A DNA stretch of 25,114 nucleotides from Gp13-AA77 sp035516075. Lineage in GTDB: Bacteria; Acidobacteriota; Terriglobia; UBA7540. The DNA lies in the NCBI GenBank assembly GCA_035516075.1, contig DATJAQ010000064.1, positions 1 through 25,114 of the forward strand. The letters run 5' to 3'. Shown here piece by piece: positions 6,886-14,475 of the stretch. The stretch's first letter is position 1. Each line of letters opens with the position of its first letter. The notes beneath the pieces are model-generated. The model had not been told where the DNA came from and did no database searches. It was given only the letters and a program-made list of their open reading frames with translations. The translations under genes and the position numbers were made by a program.

Positions 6886-8127
6886 ATGAGATTTCAGCGC
6901 AGCGACAGGGGACAGGCGCTGGTATTGGTCGCGTTGGGCATGGTGGTTCTCCTCGGATTCATCGGAATGGCGACGGATGTGGGGACCTTGCGATACGAGA
7001 AGAGGCTCCTGCAGACCGTGGCCGACAGTGCCGCAATCGGTGGCGCATCGGAAATAAACTACGGTGACGTGACAACCGGGGCTCAGGCCGCGGCGGTGCA
7101 GAACGGCTTCACCACGGGCGCCAACGGCGCCACGCTCACGGTGAACAATCCCCCCCTCAGCGGGCCGCATGCCGGCAACGCGGCCTACGTCGAAGTCCTG
7201 GCGACTCAAGTGAACTCCACTTACTTCATGAAGATCTTCGGGGTGAACACGTCAACCGTTCAGGCCCGGGCGGTGGCCTATCTGGGCACCGGCCCCGCCT
7301 GCATCTACGCCCTGAGCGGGACGGCAACGAACGCGATAGAGCTGAACGGGACGACGAATATCCAGGCGTCATGCGGCCTGATCGACGATTCCAGCGCCAG
7401 CCAGGCCCTGTTGAACAATGGCAGCGGTGAACTGACCTCCAGGTCGATCGGCGTGGTGGGCGGCTACCTGAATAACGGAAGCGGCAGCATCAGCCCCACG
7501 CCCCAGACCGGAATTGTGCCGCAGACCGACCCCCTGGCCTATCTCTCGCCGCCCTCGACGTCAGCCTGCAACGGCGTGGTGAAGATTGTCACCACTTCGC
7601 AGACGGTGACGCCGGACGGCAACTGTTACGACCTGACCATCGATGATTCCCCGACCGTCACCCTTGATCCGGGGCCCTACCAGCAGATCGTCACCAACGG
7701 CACGCCAAATGTGACGTTTAACCCGGGCCTCTACACCATCCAGGGCGGCAGCTTCACGATCAACGGCGGGGCCACGGTGACCAGCACGGCCGCAACCTTC
7801 TACATCACCGCTGGAACTGTCACGGTGAACGGCGGGAATCCGGTTCAGATGACGGCCCCGATTACTGGATCGTATGCCGGAGTCCTGTTCTTTCAAAGCC
7901 AGGGAGATAGCTCGGCCGCGGCCGTCAACGGCGACAACACCACCACCCTCACCGGAGCGCTTTATTTTCCCTCGGCTCAACTGACGATCAACGGAGGAAA
8001 CAGCGCAGCCGCGTACGGCATTCTGGTGGCCGACACCATCGTCTTTAACGGAAGCGATTCCTTCAACGATGACTACAGCTCACTTGCGGGGGGGTCGCCT
8101 ATCAAGGCCGCCATGCTGGTGGAGTAA
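6886..8127 (+). CDS. TadG-like Flp pilus-assembly protein with repetitive beta-rich body
   Basis: 413 residues. The N-terminus DRGQALVLVALGMVVLLGFIGM is the membrane segment with its conserved Gly-Gln-Ala, followed by LRYEKRLLQTVADSAAIGGA, the Tad/TadG signature. After about residue 120 the protein is Thr/Asn/Gly-rich, with strand-turn repeats such as GLYTIQGGSFTINGGATVT and GTVTVNGGNPVQMT that suggest a beta-solenoid or stacked beta body outside the membrane. It is barely similar to the TadG at 2430-3743 apart from the N-terminal module. The ATG follows GGGGAGAGGG. First gene of the TadG-TadE-TadE operon; the next ATG is three bases past its stop. Confidence 0.86.
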   Translation: MRFQRSDRGQALVLVALGMVVLLGFIGMATDVGTLRYEKRLLQTVADSAAIGGASEINYGDVTTGAQAAAVQNGFTTGANGATLTVNNPPLSGPHAGNAAYVEVLATQVNSTYFMKIFGVNTSTVQARAVAYLGTGPACIYALSGTATNAIELNGTTNIQASCGLIDDSSASQALLNNGSGELTSRSIGVVGGYLNNGSGSISPTPQTGIVPQTDPLAYLSPPSTSACNGVVKIVTTSQTVTPDGNCYDLTIDDSPTVTLDPGPYQQIVTNGTPNVTFNPGLYTIQGGSFTINGGATVTSTAATFYITAGTVTVNGGNPVQMTAPITGSYAGVLFFQSQGDSSAAAVNGDNTTTLTGALYFPSAQLTINGGNSAAAYGILVADTIVFNGSDSFNDDYSSLAGGSPIKAAMLVE

Positions 8128-8130
8128 CCC

Positions 8131-8643
8131 ATGAAGACTGGAGACGGAGTGAACCCCCCAACACGCGGTTGGACGAGCGGGCGGCCCAAGGCCTCACGGG
8201 GCGCAGGGCTGAGGCAAGAAGCCGGGCAGGCGCTGCTCGAAACGGCCCTTCTGATTCCCGCCCTGCTGATGATCCTGGTGGGGGTCATTGAGCTGGGGCG
8301 GCTGGCTTACTTCAGCATCGAGACGAGCAACGCGGCGCATGCCGGCGCGCAGTACGGAGCGCAGTCCGCCACCTCGGCGGTGGACAACTCCGGCATGCAG
8401 CAAGCGGCGCTCTCTGACGGTGCGGACGTACCTGGACTGAGCGCCACGGCGTCGAGTTTCTGCACCTGCTCGGGCGGAACTGGGACGGTTACGTGCGCGC
8501 TGTCGAGTTGCACCGCCCCAGCGAGGCTCGTCCAATGGGTCAAGGTGAGCACCAGCGCGACCGAGGCACCCTTGCTGCATTACCCGGGCCTACCCAGTTC
8601 GTTCGCCCTGACGGGGCAAGCGATCATGAGGGTCGAGCAATAG
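8131..8643 (+). CDS. TadE-like pilus-assembly protein
   Basis: 170 residues. A 30-residue basic leader precedes EAGQALLETALLIPALLMIL, with Gly followed by Leu-Leu-Glu as in the TadE processing region, then VGVIELGRLAYFSIETSNAAHAGAQYGA. The family's usual AAREGAR is replaced here by AAHAGAQ. The short extracytoplasmic part carries four Cys (CTCSGG, TCALSSC) that could pair. The ATG lies three bases after the TadG stop, and GGAG overlaps that stop, so translation is probably coupled. Confidence 0.86.
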   Translation: MKTGDGVNPPTRGWTSGRPKASRGAGLRQEAGQALLETALLIPALLMILVGVIELGRLAYFSIETSNAAHAGAQYGAQSATSAVDNSGMQQAALSDGADVPGLSATASSFCTCSGGTGTVTCALSSCTAPARLVQWVKVSTSATEAPLLHYPGLPSSFALTGQAIMRVEQ

Positions 8644-8644
8644 C

Positions 8645-9109
8645 ATGCCCAGAAGATCTGATGGCGTGAGGGGAAGGCGTCTGCCTTTCAAACCCTGCTC
8701 CAACGAGCAGGGCTCCGCCATGGTCGAACTTGCCCTCACCGTGCTGGTGCTGCTCACCGTGATGTTCGGCGTGGTGGAATTTAGCCGCGCTCTCTATACC
8801 TACCACTTCGTCTCCAACGCAGCGCGGGAAGCGACGCGCTATGCCATGGTGCGGGGCGCGAGCTGTACGAGCTGGGGTACGGCCTGCCCGGCGAGCGCCA
8901 CCGACATTCAGAACTATGTCAAGGGGATTGTCCCGACCGGAATCGATCCGAGCGCCATCACCGTGACAACGACCTGGAACCCCGACAACAAGCCCGGCAG
9001 CTCCGTTCAGGTGACGGTCCAATATAACTTGCACTCGCTTTTTGCCTTCCTCCCATCCTCCGGCTCACGGACCCTGACCAGCACGTCGCAGATGGTCATT
9101 TCGCAATAG
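8645..9109 (+). CDS. TadE-like pilus-assembly protein
   Basis: 154 residues. The basic leader ends at NEQGSAMVELALTVLVLLTVMFG, a textbook TadE start (Gly-Ser-Ala-Met-Val-Glu), followed by VVEFSRALYTYHFVSNAAREATRYAM. The C-terminal domain has two Cys and ends in alternating polar strands. The ATG is one base past the previous stop, so it is translationally coupled. Last gene of the plus cluster; a strong GC hairpin follows 23 bases downstream. Confidence 0.88.
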   Translation: MPRRSDGVRGRRLPFKPCSNEQGSAMVELALTVLVLLTVMFGVVEFSRALYTYHFVSNAAREATRYAMVRGASCTSWGTACPASATDIQNYVKGIVPTGIDPSAITVTTTWNPDNKPGSSVQVTVQYNLHSLFAFLPSSGSRTLTSTSQMVISQ

Positions 9110-9132
9110 ATCCCTGCCAGAGATAGCCTCCA

Positions 9133-9157
9133 CGGCGGGGCGCTCGTGGCCCCGCCG
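9133..9157. terminator. GC hairpin between convergent genes
   Basis: CGGCGGGGC (9133-9141) pairs perfectly with GCCCCGCCG (9149-9157) around the loop GCTCGTG. It lies between the TadE stop (9109) and the stop of the convergent oxidoreductase (9159), so it could serve both transcripts. Neither strand has a U-tract. Confidence 0.6.
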
Positions 9158-9158
9158 G

Positions 9159-10541
9159 CTAGACCTCTTCGGGCACCACGAAGGGCGGCCGGTAGCCGCG
9201 GTCGCCATCGCGCAGCAGTTGGTTGGCCTCGTCATCGTCGATCACCTGCTCGGTGTCGGGGTTGAAGCGCAGGGCCCGGCCCAGGCGGTATGACGCGTTC
9301 GCAAGATGGAGAAGGGCCACGGAGGTGTGCCCCTCCTCAATGGGCGCGTTCAGGTCCTCCGCCTTCCGGCTGCGGACACAGTCGATGAAGTTGCCGAAAT
9401 GGTCGCCCGCGGCATGAGCGTGCGGGCCCACCGCCTGATCGCGGCCCAGCCACGTCTTGTAGCTGCACGCGTCCTCATCGCCGGTGGCGAGGTATCCCTT
9501 CGACCCGTAAAAAATGTTGCCGATGGTGTTGGTATCGTGGGTGAAGAGCCCCTCCGTTGACACCAGGCCCGCCTCGCCGATCCCGGCCTCGCGGTTGGTG
9601 ATCCAGTGGCGCACCTCGAACTCCATCATCTTGCGCTTGCCGCCGGGAAGATCGAATTCGAAGGCGCAATTGAGGGTATTCGGCGTCTGCTGATCGTCCT
9701 CGAACATGAAATGTCCGCCGACGGCCGATACCCGATTGGGATATTTCAGGCCGAGCCCCCAGCGCGCCACGTCCACCTGGTGAACGCCCTGGTTGCCGAG
9801 GTCGCCGTTGCCCGTGTCCCAGATCCAGTGCCAGTTGTAATGAAACCGATTTTTGGTGAAAGGCTTGAGGGGCGCCGGGCCGGTCCAGAGATCGTAGTGC
9901 ACCCCGGCGGGCACGGACTCCACCGGCGCGTGGCCGATGGTGTCGCGCCACTTGAAACAGAGGCCGCGCGCCAGATAAAGGTCGCCGAGCGAGCCCGCCT
10001 GAATGCCCTCGATCGCCTCTCGAATTGCGGGTGCGGAGCGAATCTGGGTGCCGTGCTGGACGATGCGCCGGTACTTCTGTGCGGCGCGCACCAGCTGGCG
10101 GCCCTCCCAGAAATTGTGCGAGCAGGGTTTCTCCACGTAGACGTCCTTGCCGGCCTGGCAGGCCCAGATCGCGATGAGGGAGTGCCAGTGGTTGGGCGTG
10201 GCGATGGAGATGGCGTCGATGGTTTTGTCGTCGAGCAGCTTGCGCACATCGACATAAGTTGCGGGTGTGCCGCTCACCTGACCGCGCCGCCGATGGAGCA
10301 CGTTTTCGTCGACGTCGCAAAGCGCCGCGATCTCTACGTTCCGGAGCTTGCCATAGGCGTCCAGATGGTCCTTGCCGCGGCTGCGCAGCCCGCAGACCGC
10401 CACCCGGACGCGCTCGTTGGCGCCGAAGACTCTCTCCGGCCGGGCGATGAATGTGATTCCCCCGAGCGCCGCGAGGCCGGCCGTGGTTTGAGCGGTGTTC
10501 TTCAGGAAATCACGGCGGCTGAGGTCAGGATTGTTTGGCAT
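9159..10541 (-). CDS. Tat-exported Gfo/Idh/MocA family oxidoreductase
   Basis: 460-residue NAD(P)-dependent sugar or cyclitol dehydrogenase-like protein. The N-terminus has a twin-arginine signal, SRRDFLK (residues 8-14), followed by a hydrophobic stretch, so export of a folded, cofactor-loaded enzyme is expected. The Rossmann segment is VRVAVCGLRSRG (about 45-56), ATPNHWH lies at 115-120 and the family's EKP at 137-139. GNGDLGNQGVHQVDVARW (244-261) is the conserved C-terminal-domain motif with the presumed catalytic His. The substrate is unknown. The ATG at 10541 follows TTTTGGAGGAACCC; the frame stays open for 48 codons upstream, but that part is the heptamer repeat and is very unlikely to be translated. 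It lies 155 bases after the cupredoxin gene on the same strand, so co-transcription is uncertain. Confidence 0.9.
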   Translation of the reverse strand: MPNNPDLSRRDFLKNTAQTTAGLAALGGITFIARPERVFGANERVRVAVCGLRSRGKDHLDAYGKLRNVEIAALCDVDENVLHRRRGQVSGTPATYVDVRKLLDDKTIDAISIATPNHWHSLIAIWACQAGKDVYVEKPCSHNFWEGRQLVRAAQKYRRIVQHGTQIRSAPAIREAIEGIQAGSLGDLYLARGLCFKWRDTIGHAPVESVPAGVHYDLWTGPAPLKPFTKNRFHYNWHWIWDTGNGDLGNQGVHQVDVARWGLGLKYPNRVSAVGGHFMFEDDQQTPNTLNCAFEFDLPGGKRKMMEFEVRHWITNREAGIGEAGLVSTEGLFTHDTNTIGNIFYGSKGYLATGDEDACSYKTWLGRDQAVGPHAHAAGDHFGNFIDCVRSRKAEDLNAPIEEGHTSVALLHLANASYRLGRALRFNPDTEQVIDDDEANQLLRDGDRGYRPPFVVPEEV

Positions 10542-10557
10542 GGGTTCCTCCAAAAGC

Positions 10558-10592
10558 GGTAGACGGTAGACCGTAGACAGCAGACGGCAGAC
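10558..10592. repeat. Degenerate heptanucleotide tandem repeat (GGTAGAC-type)
   Basis: Five contiguous 7-mers: GGTAGAC, GGTAGAC, CGTAGAC, AGCAGAC and GGCAGAC. Related words (GGTAGGCAGTCGACC) decay away to about 10625. The array begins 17 bases upstream of the oxidoreductase start and fills most of the gap to the cupredoxin gene. Confidence 0.8.
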
Positions 10593-10696
10593 GGGAAGTC
10601 GCAGGTGGTAGGCAGTCGACCGCTGGAAGCAGGCAGATGGCCGCCTGGTCCGTACCGACCGCCGCCCCCGGGTGGTTTGGCGCACGCGCCCGCCAT

Positions 10697-11446
10697 CTAC
10701 GGTGGACCGTAAATCGGATTCGAAGCTGGTGTGGCATCATAGTCGCGGCCGTAAAGGTTCTTGTGTTTGCTGAGCAGGCTCCTCGATTCGGGCAGGCGGA
10801 GATCACCCAACGAAAAAGACGAGGGCGAGATGCTCACCTCCCGCGCCAGGGCTTTGAGCGCCTCCGGCAGGCAATGCTCGTCCCAGACGTTCAGCTTGTA
10901 ACGGCCGGGCGGCACGTTGACGATGGCAAAGTCGCCGGCAGCGCCGGAGACGGCGTGGTAGGGCGTCCTCGTGACCACCACCACCGCGCTCATTTCAGGG
11001 TGAATGTTGCAGAAGATATAGCAAATGCCGGGTGCGCTGAACGTGACGGTGCGGGTGGCTCCGGCCTCGTACAGGCCGAGATCGAAGCGCTTACCGTTGA
11101 ACAGCGAGAAGACGTTGTGAAAAAAAGGATCGTCATTCGGGAACTCAACGACCGCACCCGCGGGCACCACCAGGATGTGAGGAGTAAAGCGCTTGTCTTT
11201 TTGGAGTAGCCGAAAGCGGCCGGCGGGATCCGGCCGCGGGCTGGTGCGATAGGCCTCGGGTTGGTCGAGCGGGGTCAGCCAGACCACGGCGCCGGCGTGG
11301 GCCGCCGGGGCTCGGGCGCGCTTCGCGGCGGGGACCAGAGACACGTGGCCCGTCACGGTGACACCCTGGCCGAAAAGGCCGGCTGGGGTCAGGATTAGCG
11401 CCGCCAGCGCCAGGCGGCGAAGGGATCGACCTGGAGGCAACTTCAT
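10697..11446 (-). CDS. Secreted cupredoxin-like protein with a type-1 copper site
   Basis: 249 residues with a signal peptide (about 1-26, cleavage near LFGQG). The early part is a beta-rich, carboxypeptidase-regulatory-like segment. FPNDDPFFHNVFSLF gives His110, and ICYIFCNIHPEM gives Cys146, His149 and Met152, together the His/Cys/His/Met set of a plastocyanin-type blue-copper site. After it, GDFAIVNVPPGRYKLNVWDE is another regulatory-like beta segment. The likely role is a periplasmic or surface electron carrier or copper-binding protein; no partner enzyme is apparent. It lies 32 bases after the porin gene on the same strand, so the two form an operon. Its ribosome-binding site is CGAGGAA. 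Confidence 0.85.
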   Translation of the reverse strand: MKLPPGRSLRRLALAALILTPAGLFGQGVTVTGHVSLVPAAKRARAPAAHAGAVVWLTPLDQPEAYRTSPRPDPAGRFRLLQKDKRFTPHILVVPAGAVVEFPNDDPFFHNVFSLFNGKRFDLGLYEAGATRTVTFSAPGICYIFCNIHPEMSAVVVVTRTPYHAVSGAAGDFAIVNVPPGRYKLNVWDEHCLPEALKALAREVSISPSSFSLGDLRLPESRSLLSKHKNLYGRDYDATPASNPIYGPP

Positions 11447-11478
11447 GGCTTTCGGGTTCCTCGCCCGGCTCGCCGGAC

Positions 11479-13077
11479 CTAAAACAGCGTGGCGGCGCTC
11501 ACGCTCACCTGGTTCGCGCTGAACAAACCCGGCTGAGCCTCCGCCGTCCGCAGCCGGCGGTATTCGACGGAGAACATCAGGTTGGAGCGCAGATGATAGA
11601 TGCTGTTGAAAAACGCGCTTTCATTCCTTCCGATCGTGGTGCCCGTATAGCCCGCGCCGGCGGTCGAGTAGCCCACGTCCGGAGGGATCGAGAAATCTTC
11701 ACCGAAGGCGCTGTTGAATTCGAGCTTCTCGGAAGCTATGAACTTCAGTTGCGCCCACCCGCCCGTGGAGTTCAGTCCCCGCACCACCGTTTGGGGATCG
11801 TAGAGCGGCCCGGTGGTGGCAATGCTCTGTTCGCCGGCCGCGCCCAATCCCCCGAGGGCCCGTCCGTGGTAAAACTCTCCAGTGAGCGCCAACCAGTGGC
11901 TCAGCGGAAGGCTCCAATCCGCGGTCGCCGCCCAGGCGTCAACCGTCCGGTAATAGCCCCAGCTCTGGCGCTCGTAGTATCCTCCAACCCCGACTGAAAG
12001 CGGACCGGCTTGCGACTTGCGCGTCCACGCCATCCGGGCGGCGTACGCCGGCTGGCCCGACCGCTCGCCGGCCTGTGGGTAGCGGTAGTAAGATCCGCCG
12101 GCCGACTCGCCCGCCAGCCCGTCGAGAATGCCGCCTTGGAATGAGACGCTCGAATTCTCAGAAAGGTTTAAGCGGTGCTCGACGTAGACCTGAGGCGTCC
12201 ACACCCAGAGATTGCCCGAGGATGCCAGCGCCGGGTAGGCGACGGACGCCAGCGACGAGGGCGATAGTGGAGAGAAAAACGGTGTGTACTGACCCGCCAC
12301 CACTGAGGTGTCTTGCCAGTCCAGTCGCAGCCCGGCCGTGCGAAGCCGAACCAAGCCGGCCGTGACGCCGTTCGGAGTAGCGGTGAAACCACCCGCGAAA
12401 TCCGCTCGGATGTCCGCGCTGGTTTTGGCTCCGAGGATCTCGGGGCCCGAGACGTCCAGCCCGAGGATGGACTGCCGGAGGGTGGCGCCGAAAGCGCCGT
12501 TGGGCTGCAAGGGGTCGCGAGCGACAGCAGACTGGGGAAGATCGAAGCTATCCGTGGCGCCCCGCGTGGTGAATGCATTAAACAGCGCCATTCCCGAAAG
12601 CCGAACCCGGTATTTCGAGCCGCTCTCAACCTTGCTTTGATACTGGTCGTCCACCTTGGCGCTCAGGAGTTGCTGCTCCTCTTCAATCTTCGATACGCGG
12701 TCCTCGGTCGTGCCGCCGGCGTGTGCCGCGGGACCCGCGGGAGACGGAACCGTGGCTTGCGAGGCGGTCTGGTGGCGCGTGGCGGCCAAGTCGTTTTTGA
12801 GGGCGGTCAGCTCGTCTCGGGTGTGGCCCAACTCCTGGCTGAGCGCGGCGGCCTCCGAGCGGGCCCCTTTTACCTCGGCACGCATGTCACGGAGCTCGGC
12901 ACTCAAGGCCTGGATCTGTTGCTGAAGTTCGGTCAGGCTGCCGGCGGGCTGAGGAGTTTCCGACGCCTTGGGACTCGTGGCCGGCGCTTGTCCGCGAGCC
13001 GTCAGACCCGCGGCGAGGAAGGCCGCGACCAAGCCGGAGGCCTTGAGCAGAGAGGGTGTCGGGCGGTACGATCTCAT
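11479..13077 (-). CDS. Outer-membrane porin-like beta-barrel with N-terminal coiled coil
   Basis: 532 residues. There is a signal peptide (about 1-29, ending LTARGQ), then a helical region (about 47-103 and 125-145, for example LTELQQQIQALSAELRDMRAE) that should form a periplasmic coiled coil, and from about 155 alternating aromatic/polar strands to a C-terminal Phe (ATLF), as in beta-barrel porins. The order resembles the acidobacterial porins related to the phosphate-selective OprP/OprO group, but selectivity cannot be read from sequence. The ATG at 13077 follows AAGGAGGTTCT, an almost ideal ribosome-binding site; a GTG seven codons upstream is rejected. It is followed by the cupredoxin gene and faces a divergent two-component system. 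Confidence 0.82.
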   Translation of the reverse strand: MRSYRPTPSLLKASGLVAAFLAAGLTARGQAPATSPKASETPQPAGSLTELQQQIQALSAELRDMRAEVKGARSEAAALSQELGHTRDELTALKNDLAATRHQTASQATVPSPAGPAAHAGGTTEDRVSKIEEEQQLLSAKVDDQYQSKVESGSKYRVRLSGMALFNAFTTRGATDSFDLPQSAVARDPLQPNGAFGATLRQSILGLDVSGPEILGAKTSADIRADFAGGFTATPNGVTAGLVRLRTAGLRLDWQDTSVVAGQYTPFFSPLSPSSLASVAYPALASSGNLWVWTPQVYVEHRLNLSENSSVSFQGGILDGLAGESAGGSYYRYPQAGERSGQPAYAARMAWTRKSQAGPLSVGVGGYYERQSWGYYRTVDAWAATADWSLPLSHWLALTGEFYHGRALGGLGAAGEQSIATTGPLYDPQTVVRGLNSTGGWAQLKFIASEKLEFNSAFGEDFSIPPDVGYSTAGAGYTGTTIGRNESAFFNSIYHLRSNLMFSVEYRRLRTAEAQPGLFSANQVSVSAATLF

Positions 13078-13280
13078 AGAACCTCCTTGATAGTGCACGC
13101 GCAGGTGCCCACCCGCGGGCGCGTGGTTAGGGAAGCGTGTGACTTCACAAACGATCGGGCGAGGTAGTAACAGGGCCGAGGTCGGCCCTTTCCCGTCCGG
13201 CGTCCCGCGGCCCAGACGCGGCCGGAGCAGCGGGGTGCGTCAGTCTCAGGACCTCCCCTGCGCCCGGCCGCCTCCCGGTG

Positions 13281-13318
13281 TGACAATAATTTTACAAATT
13301 CGCAAGGCTTCGATGACA
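13281..13318. promoter_or_regulatory. Pho-box-like direct repeats with 11-bp phasing
   Basis: On the plus strand TGACA lies at 13281-13285, TTACA at 13292-13296, a degenerate CAAGG at 13303-13307 and TGACA at 13314-13318. The steps are exactly 11 bp. PhoB/OmpR-family regulators bind tandem half-sites at this spacing, and TGTCA on the minus strand matches the PhoB half-site. The site lies 204-241 bp upstream of the porin start and about 400 bp upstream of the response regulator. No good -10 box is seen right after the sites on either strand. Confidence 0.5.
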
Positions 13319-13624
13319 CACGGTGGCGCCGTCAACCGCAGAATAATGATGTCGAGAGGCCACAGGCTAGCGCCGCGGATCGGATTCTGCCCGGCTTCAA
13401 ATTCGGCTCCACCTGCTCGCCCGGGCCTGACGCGGCGCGACCCAGGCTCCCGGCCTCCGGACCTTGAGATGATAGCTCCCGGGGAAGGGTTCGGACAAAC
13501 GCTGAGGCGTCAACTGAAGCGGCCGCTCCGGTTCGGCCGGCGGGGCGGTGGACTCGTGTTCATCGGCTTGTGGGCTGGCGCGCCGCTTCCAGCGAGTGCC
13601 GGTCGTGGAAGGTCGGCCACGCCC

Positions 13625-13653
13625 CTGAAGGTGATCGAGGGTAGGGGTATACT
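13625..13653 (+). promoter_or_regulatory. Weak promoter for the two-component system
   Basis: TATACT (13648-13653) is a good -10 box; 17 bases upstream CTGAAG (13625-13630) matches TTGACA at only three positions. A promoter with a poor -35 box would fit one that needs an activator, but this is a weak call. Confidence 0.3.
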
Positions 13654-13717
13654 TCAAAGATCAGGGCCCGCACGCCGCCGCGTGCGGCCATGCTGCCGGC
13701 GGAAACCGAGGTGGGGA

Positions 13718-14431
13718 ATGCAAAGGGTCCTGTTGATCGAGGATGACAAACGCATTCACAAAATGTTGAAGCTGATGTTTGAATCCGAGGGCTACGCCTT
13801 GGAGGTCGCCTCGGACGGCCTGGCGGGGCTCGAGGCTTTTCGCCGCTCCAAGCCCGACGCCGTCATCCTCGACCTCAAGTTGCCGAAGATGTCGGGCCGA
13901 GACGTGATTCGCGAGATTCGCAACGAGGCTCCGTCCCAACCGGTGATCATTCTGAGCGCCGTCTCCGAAGAGTTGGATAAGGTTCTCATGCTCGAACTCG
14001 GGGCCGATGATTACGTCACCAAGCCTTTCAGCCCCAAAGAGCTGCTGGCGAGGCTGCGGGCGGTGACCCGCAGGTCTGAGCGGACGCCAGGCGGCGAGCG
14101 CTACAGCTTCAACCAGATCTCCGTGGACTTTGCCAAGATGGAAGTGCTGCGCGACGGCCAGGCTGTGGCCCTGACGCCCCACGAATTCAAGATGCTGAAG
14201 TATTTTACGGAGAACTCGGAGCGGGTCCTTTCACGGGACGAGCTTCTTAACCAGGTCTGGGGCTATGACTGCTATCCTTCGACGCGGACGGTCGACAATC
14301 ACATCCTGAGATTGAGGCAGAAACTCGAGGCCGATCCCGTCAATCCGGTGCACTTCCGAACCGTCCACGGGGCCGGATACAAGTTCGTGCCGACGGTGAA
14401 AATGTCTGGCGAGAAAGGGGCGCCGAGTTAG
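13718..14431 (+). CDS. OmpR/PhoB-family response regulator
   Basis: 237 residues. Receiver domain (about 3-117) with the acidic pair D9/D10, phospho-acceptor D52 (in VILDLKLPKMSG), the Ser of IILS (S80) and K102 in the TKPF motif. A winged-helix DNA-binding domain spans about 128-226 with HEFKMLKYF, VLSRDELLNQVWGYD, STRTVDNHILRLRQKLE and TVHGAGYKF, all hallmarks of the OmpR/PhoB class. The ATG at 13718 follows GAGGTGGGGA and directly starts the receiver fold; the open frame upstream is not needed. The sensor kinase follows after 44 bases. A likely target is the porin operon across the divergent gap. Confidence 0.93.
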   Translation: MQRVLLIEDDKRIHKMLKLMFESEGYALEVASDGLAGLEAFRRSKPDAVILDLKLPKMSGRDVIREIRNEAPSQPVIILSAVSEELDKVLMLELGADDYVTKPFSPKELLARLRAVTRRSERTPGGERYSFNQISVDFAKMEVLRDGQAVALTPHEFKMLKYFTENSERVLSRDELLNQVWGYDCYPSTRTVDNHILRLRQKLEADPVNPVHFRTVHGAGYKFVPTVKMSGEKGAPS

Positions 14432-14475
14432 CTTGCCCGCCGGGGCTGGCGACCGAATCTTCCGGGACTCGTTCC

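Larger units (their letters stand above)
13078..13717. other. Divergent control region between the porin operon and the two-component system
   Basis: No gene of its own is seen. It contains the 11-bp-phased TGACA sites (13281-13318) inside the only AT-rich stretch and a weak TATACT promoter near the response regulator. The plus frame stays open from about 13139 into the response regulator gene, but its upstream part has no domain and no ribosome-binding site. Confidence 0.6.

Noticed and set aside
9606..10562. 318-codon open frame antisense to the oxidoreductase
   Set aside because: Shadow of a gene with clear family motifs.
10542..10685. 48-residue N-terminal extension of the Gfo/Idh/MocA protein
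   Set aside because: It is translated heptamer repeat, and the internal ATG has a strong ribosome-binding site and begins the Tat signal.
13139..13717. Long N-terminal extension of the response regulator
   Set aside because: The receiver domain starts at the ATG at 13718 with its own ribosome-binding site; the upstream part has no domain and crosses the control region.
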